Below are positions 59,066-64,000 of a DNA stretch of 64,000 bases, one piece after another. Source of the stretch: Symbiodinium microadriaticum (lineage: Eukaryota > Sar > Dinophyceae > Suessiales > Symbiodiniaceae); assembly GCA_001939145.1 (NCBI GenBank), contig LSRX01000303.1, positions 259,399-323,398 on the forward strand. Direction: 5' to 3'. The position numbers and the translations under genes are program-made. How positions within the stretch are numbered: the first letter of the stretch is position 1; each line of letters begins with the position of its first letter. Under the pieces are notes generated by a model. That model did not search any database. It was not told where the DNA came from and saw only the letters and a list, made by a program, of their open reading frames with translations.

Positions 59066-59166
59066 GGGTAGTTCTCTACATAAAGGTCTCTTTTTCGGTC
59101 CCAAATAGAGTACGGCACAATGATAAAACGGACCCCACAAAGGTACCCTATTTTAGAGAACTGCCC
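59066..59166. mobile_element. Foldback (MITE-like) element, 101 bp
   Basis: Inverted ends GGGTAGTTCTCTACATAAAGG and GGGCAGTTCTCTAAAATAGGG (21 bp, a few mismatches). The interior from 59097 (GGTCCCAAATAGAGTACGGCAC) resembles 21228-21283 (GGTCCCCATTATAGTACGGCAC), so the two loci share a family. Confidence 0.65.
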
Positions 59167-60532
59167 TTATGTCAACGTGGTGTTTTTGGCCGAGGTTCTG
59201 GCGTCTCAGCTGCATCCCTGAAGGCAGTAACGGCAACAGCGGCAAACACAGCCATCGTGAGAGTAACAGAGACCCTACAAGAACAAGGTTAACAGTAATA
59301 CTTTACTAATGCTTTCAAAAACCCCGAAACCTATTCTAATGTTTATGGCCCCTATCCTATAGTGTCTATTGCAGCTCCCGTAAAGAAACCCTGTCAGGTT
59401 TGCGTGTGCTGCGCAGGATTTTGCAGTGAGACCTTTGGACTTTTCGATCGGTGCTTCGAAATTTTGTTTCCGAAAATTGAACAAACTCCGGGTTTTTCTC
59501 GGATTTAATGTATTCGGACCGATACGACACAAGGACCTGCAAAAAATGGACCCACAAATTTGTGGGCGTAGTGCTTTGTTCGGCTCGGGGTTTGCCCTAA
59601 ACCTTGTGAACCTGCTGGCGGGGTAAGGGGGGAAGTGCAATCCCCAAATATCCCTAAATCTCAATCTCAAACCAAAAGCTTCACGGGTTCCTGCTTTGCA
59701 CGCATTCGGTGGTAGCTTTTTTTGTTGAAGCAGCAGTCGTGCGAGTGAAGCTCTTGTATAACTGTCGCGACGACGATTATTGTATTTTGGCACCGGCCAT
59801 GGGTATGAAACTGCTATACGTCTATGTCTAAGCTGCATATACACAGGCCTTCTGACAGGACAGACTTCAAACGCTTGACATGACGATCTGCCAAAGGATG
59901 CCTGAATCGTCCAGGTCTGGTGCTGATCCACCCTGCGGCCGACCCCACAGAATTGAAGAGGCAGCATCACCTGGGAGAAACCGCGCAAGCTTGAAAACTT
60001 AGCTTGACGACGCTTGTTGCTGCTTGTGTGGGCCTGTGAGTTTGACTGAACCAACAAAATGCAATAATAATTTCCGTAGCTTACGCATAATCTTCCACCA
60101 CCCACAATCCATAGCTGCCTGCTGACGAGGAAGTCTCAAGGGAATCAAACGAAGACCCTTTTCTGGACTTTCGGCGCTCATGCACACTGCGACACTCCAA
60201 GCGAGGTCATGGCTTGTGGAACTCGAGTTCTGGGTTTAATGCGGTTTCGGGCTGCCGTGGAAAAAAAAAGCAGCACTTAATCCCAAACTGAAACCTCGAA
60301 CCCGTTTTTATGCCGGCCCTAAACCCTCAATTGGCAGGCCTTCTCCTTCTTGCAGGAGGCCAATCGACCAGCTGTTGTGTTCGTGGCGATATCCACCACC
60401 GGCCCCGCCGAAGGTCATCACCTGTCATTTCTTGAGCGGGGGAGTGTTTAGGATGTCATGATGCTTCAGGATTCTATCCGGGTATTGGATTTGTTCGGGT
60501 TTATTAAACAAGTTTGTCACAAGAAGCTCTTT
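59167..60532. other. Stretch with an unrecognised 276-codon minus-strand frame
   Basis: A minus-strand frame is open from 60105 to 59275. It is rich in Arg, Ser and Cys, without a recognised domain or coding-like periodicity that I can defend. It could be a pseudogene or chance. Confidence 0.3.
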
Positions 60533-60834
60533 GAAACAAACATGCCGTTGTTCAGAATTGTTTGTTTCCACGACACAACTTACATAGCTTGCATTCAAGT
60601 TACGTTGGCTTTTTGAAAAGAAAACCATTGTCGGTGAACAGAAGGGCTTTTTTGTTCAAACCCCAAACGGAGAGAGTTTTAAAACAAACGTGCCGTGGTT
60701 CAGAACTGTTCGTTTCCACGAAACAACCTACATAGCTTGCAGCTTGCATTCAAGTTACATTGGCTTTTCGCGGAAGAAAACCATTGTCGATGAACACGAG
60801 GCTTTTTGTTCAAACCCAAAACGGAGAGAGTTCT
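60533..60834 (+). repeat. Tandem duplication of about 150 bp
   Basis: Copy 1 (60533-60680) and copy 2 (60681-60834) share most bases, from AAACAAACRTGCCG to CGGAGAGAGTT. Copy 2 contains an extra 7-bp AGCTTGC duplication and several substitutions. A 182-codon frame starts in copy 2 but has no recognised domain. Confidence 0.85.
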
Positions 60835-61300
60835 CTTTGTCCCAAGGGAAGATTTTCGAAACACGGTGTGGCTGCGATTCTTTTCACATTCTCCGAAGGA
60901 AATCAAATCTCTCAGCACCAGGTTGTATTCTCTTATACGAAAACTGTTTGATTCGTTTCACAGAAGTCTGTCATCGGCCTAGTTTTTTCCTTTGCAAGAA
61001 CCCGAAAAGTTTGGAAACCCCTATAAGAAACCTCTTTCTTCTTTTCCAGGCCAAGCCTTCCAGGCTGGGGCAAAGCGTCTTGTTTGTACAATCAAGCAAT
61101 GCTGGTCCACTCTTCCATTCCCGGCTAATCACCAGCAAGTTAAGGCTCGTAATTATCTTTTTATATGTCTTCAGATCTATCCGGTTGGAGGGTTCTTTAA
61201 ATCAGGTATCAGACTCGGGCACGCAAAGCGGAACATAGGTGAATGGGAATCTTAGCTCGCAGCAGCGGGGCGTGAAACTAAGCAGTCTTAGGGTTTACGG
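60835..61300. other. Unrecognised sequence after the tandem duplication
   Basis: The 182-codon plus-strand frame from 60690 continues to 61238 with overlapping frames open. No family is recognised. Confidence 0.3.
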
Positions 61301-61342
61301 ATTCAGAAAGGGTTTAGGGGTTTAGGGTTTAGGGTTTAGGTA
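61301..61342 (+). repeat. Interstitial telomere-like tract, G-strand
   Basis: About five TTTAGGG/TTTAGGGG units. Confidence 0.7.
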
Positions 61343-61851
61343 CCAGTGCTGGTTGATGCAAACGAAAATGAAGCCTGCGTTGCTTACTTTTGCAGCAGGT
61401 CTGGTGCTCCACAGTAGGTTATTCCGGCCAAGCTGAAGTTTCTTCGAAGTATTGTTCCGAATTTCCTTCAAATCCCCATGTGCATACATCAAACTAAACT
61501 CGCAATATCAGCCTCAAAACTGAAATGTTGCCGCCAACCCCCCGAACCAACATTGTTCATACGAGTTATGATCACGGGAACGAACAGGCCAAATTTCAAT
61601 GTCAATCCGTGTGTCTGCAAATTGCTCCCGTGGCCACTCCAATGAACAACCCCCGCCGAGACTTCCACAATTTCGTTGGGCCGGAATCATTGGAAATCAT
61701 CTATTTGTGTCGGAGAACAATTCTTACATGTACTATTAACCGCAGGCTTCCCGACGAGGCGATCGGCACATCTATAATCGGTGTCCACCGCCCGCATGTC
61801 CCCAACCTCCCGGATCTGAGTTCATAAGCAAGCCTTGAACTCAAGGGCTCT

Positions 61852-61938
61852 AATTCCCTAACCCCCCCAGGTACTTACTATATGGGGTACTAGAGCCCCT
61901 AAGGCCATATATAGTAGGTACCTGGAGGGTTAGGGATT
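61852..61938. mobile_element. Foldback (MITE-like) element, 87 bp
   Basis: Ends are AATTCCCTAACC and, on the opposite strand, AATCCCTAACC, continuing through CCAGGTACYTACTATAT on both arms. The arms are about 34 bp and the loop about 18 bp. CCCTAA-type sequence is part of the terminus. Confidence 0.75.
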
Positions 61939-63042
61939 GCTGACAGTCTGACACATGCGATCAGGACGCGGGTCGAGGTGCATTTGCAGTGCAACTGTGG
62001 CCCAAGGCGACTGAAGGTTACGCAACCGCTGCTGGGCAAATGCCACTTCAACGGATGGCCAGGATTCCGACAACCATCCGATGATTCTTCTTGAGTAAGA
62101 AAGCAAAAGCATGGATTTCCTGGAAACTTCCGTTACATGTTCTGACGCTTGGCCAGAGAACTTGCCTTACGAGACATCGTGGCTGATGCCCGGGTGCGGT
62201 TCAAGCCGCTCGACTCATGACAACCGTGTGGAATCAATCCAGCATCGTCTGTCAGAATCGTCTGTCAATCACATCTACGTTCAGGCCTAAGCTGAAAACC
62301 TGTAACAGCGCACGATGAACGAACATTGTCAGCCACATGCATGGTTTCACATGTTGCAACCTTCGCCTGTTCCTTTGCTATCTGCACCCACTCCGTTCGG
62401 TTCAGTCTCTGCCTGATACAGTAGTCTGTACCTGTTTCAACCTCCACAAGGAAAAATGCTGGAGTTTTGTAATGCACAGACGCAGGAGCCGCTCGCGGTA
62501 GACAGTGCCCGCGCACCCGTTCGTTTTCCACCACACACACGCGCTCCCCGCATAGTTTTCACTTGAGCGGTTTCGGTCTGGTTCAGTCAAACGAAAACAC
62601 AGTCTACAGGCACGAGAAGCTGGTAATGGCTGGAGTCGCGGGGGCTGCAGAGCCTGGTAAACCCAGGAACAACTCCTACAGTGCTACAGCACTGCAACAG
62701 CGCTTGCAAGCATTAGTTTGGACGACGTTCCCAGAGTTCGACACTAGTGGGTTAGTGATCTCTTAAGACCCCAAAAGCAAGTTCCACCAAGACTAGAGGC
62801 CCCGGAGCCCCATCCGAGCTGTGGTGCCCATGCCCTAAACCGAAATTACGCCAAATCGACCCTACGAACTCCGAAAACTCTAAACTCTGAGCGAAAAACA
62901 CTATTCCTCAGCCCTAAGCCCGCAGCCCCAAAGCCCTGCCCCCACAAAGCCCGGCACCAAAGCGCCGCCCTCGGCTTGTGGCACACCAGTGAGCCGCTGG
63001 AGTTCCCGGGCCTGAGCAATATTATCCAAAGAAGGGTTTCGG
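61939..63042. other. Gene-poor stretch
   Basis: Short frames without recognised domains. C-type telomeric scraps at about 62870-62930. Confidence 0.4.
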
Positions 63043-63237
63043 GTTTAGCGGTTTCAGGTTTAGGGGTTGAGGGGTTTAGGGGTTTCAGGTTTAGGGGTTA
63101 GGGGTTTAGGGGTTTAGGGGTTAGGGTTAGGGTTGAGGGTTTAGGGGTTTNGGGGTTAGGGGTTTAGGGGTTTAGGGGTTAGGGTTAGGGTTGAGGGTTT
63201 AGGGGTTTAGGGTTTCAGGTTTAGGGCTTAGGGGAAA
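63043..63237 (+). repeat. Interstitial telomere-like tract, G-strand, with an N join
   Basis: Dense TTTAGGG, TTTAGGGG, TTAGGG and TTGAGGG variants. The 57 bases 63094-63150 are repeated at 63152-63208 around a single N at 63151. Confidence 0.9.
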
Positions 63238-64000
63238 CAGGTTTTATTAGGATTTTCAGGGATTAGGGCTGAGGGTTTGAGGGAGGATTATCATACGTTT
63301 TCTGGTTTTGTAGGGTTTCGGGTTTATCCTTTGAAAGGGATCTTCAGTGCTCTGTAAGGCTGCAGGCCATGCGCAGCCTCTTGGGGGCACTAGGCCGCAG
63401 CATGGGAGCATGTCTTTTAGCGATTGGGCCGCGAAGCCACTGCTCAAAGCCGAGGTCTACAGGATCCGTACTCCGAAATCAGCCGATGAGGAATGAGGAT
63501 CCCGCATTACCTCAAGGCTTGAAAGCTTAGGGGTTGAATGCATGTAGGGCTTTTAAACGTCCTAAATTCAAGGGTGCTTCGGGCACTATACTCCACACCC
63601 CCTTTGACTATATGTCATAATAAGGAACCCCCAAAATGGTATTGGTGAGTATTTAGGCCCCTGTAGTAGATGACGTTAGATACGACAAGCTGAAACTCCT
63701 TGAACCCGAAACTACCGGAACCAGGGACGCCGCCGGCGAGTGATGGGGTTGAAGGTTCTAGGCTGCTGCACATTAAGAAACGCTCTTGAAATGCATCCTA
63801 GTATGTTGGGTGTACAGGACCGGATCTTTTGTATTAGGCTTATGCGTTGGGGCTTTAACAAAAACAGTAGACAGTATAGTATAGCTATACTTCATAAGGT
63901 GACTGTAGAGGGAGATCTTTATTGACCATTCCGACCCCAATCTTACACGACGGTCTCCGAACACGGAGCGTGATCGATGTCTGGCCAACTGGAGGCAGGC
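63238..64000. other. Gene-poor stretch with a family B-like scrap
   Basis: GGATCCCGCATTACCTCAAGG near 63497 resembles the inner end of family B (ATCCTGCATTACCTTAAGG). Nothing else is recognised. Confidence 0.35.

Noticed and set aside
1..64000. Dinoflagellate spliced-leader sequence or SL RNA gene
   Set aside because: No match to the conserved CCATTTTGGCTCAAG core was seen on either strand. Similar-looking words at about 28863 and 47977 diverge after a few bases.

Overview
The window looks like nuclear DNA of a dinoflagellate or close relative. This is inferred from dozens of short, degenerate TTTAGGG/CCCTAAA (plant/alveolate-type telomere) tracts scattered in both orientations, very low gene density, abundant microsatellites, and one large Ty1/copia-type retroelement. 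The retroelement has the unusual Gag (coiled coil plus CCCH zinc finger) and short integrase zinc region that I associate with dinoflagellate copia elements. No rRNA, tRNA, spliced-leader gene or CRISPR array was recognised, and no host protein-coding gene could be established.

Layout. 1-42.5 kb: gene-poor sequence made of interstitial telomere-like tracts, simple repeats and at least ten short (about 60-120 bp) foldback, MITE-like elements. Two of these families are present twice. At ten places a CCCTAAA tract is followed, after a short unique GC-rich core, by a TTTAGGG tract, which is the orientation of the two ends of a linear chromosome. One stretch (about 18.6-19.8 kb) has weak signs of being coding.

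42.5-56.2 kb: a decayed copia-type retroelement read on the minus strand. Its order is Gag coiled coil, Gag core with CCCH fingers, aspartic protease, DDE integrase, reverse transcriptase, RNase H, then two domains foreign to a minimal copia element: a putative Fe(II)/2-oxoglutarate-oxygenase-like segment and a putative SGNH-hydrolase-like segment with a C-terminal tail. The block is not bounded by recognisable direct LTRs. Instead both sides carry the same roughly 140-bp sequence in inverted orientation, continuing outward into GGTC-rich minisatellite arrays (about 0.95 kb left, 1.76 kb right), also inverted. Frame is broken several times, and three breaks are exact short tandem duplications (16, 25 and 41 bp), one of them duplicating the reverse transcriptase YVDD motif.

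56.2-64 kb: gene-poor sequence again, with a TA-rich repeat, two foldback elements, a 150-bp tandem duplication and a long TTTAGGG-variant block. Single N characters at 7500, 58192 and 63151 lie in low-complexity sequence. Two of them are flanked by identical sequence on both sides, so they look like assembly joins.
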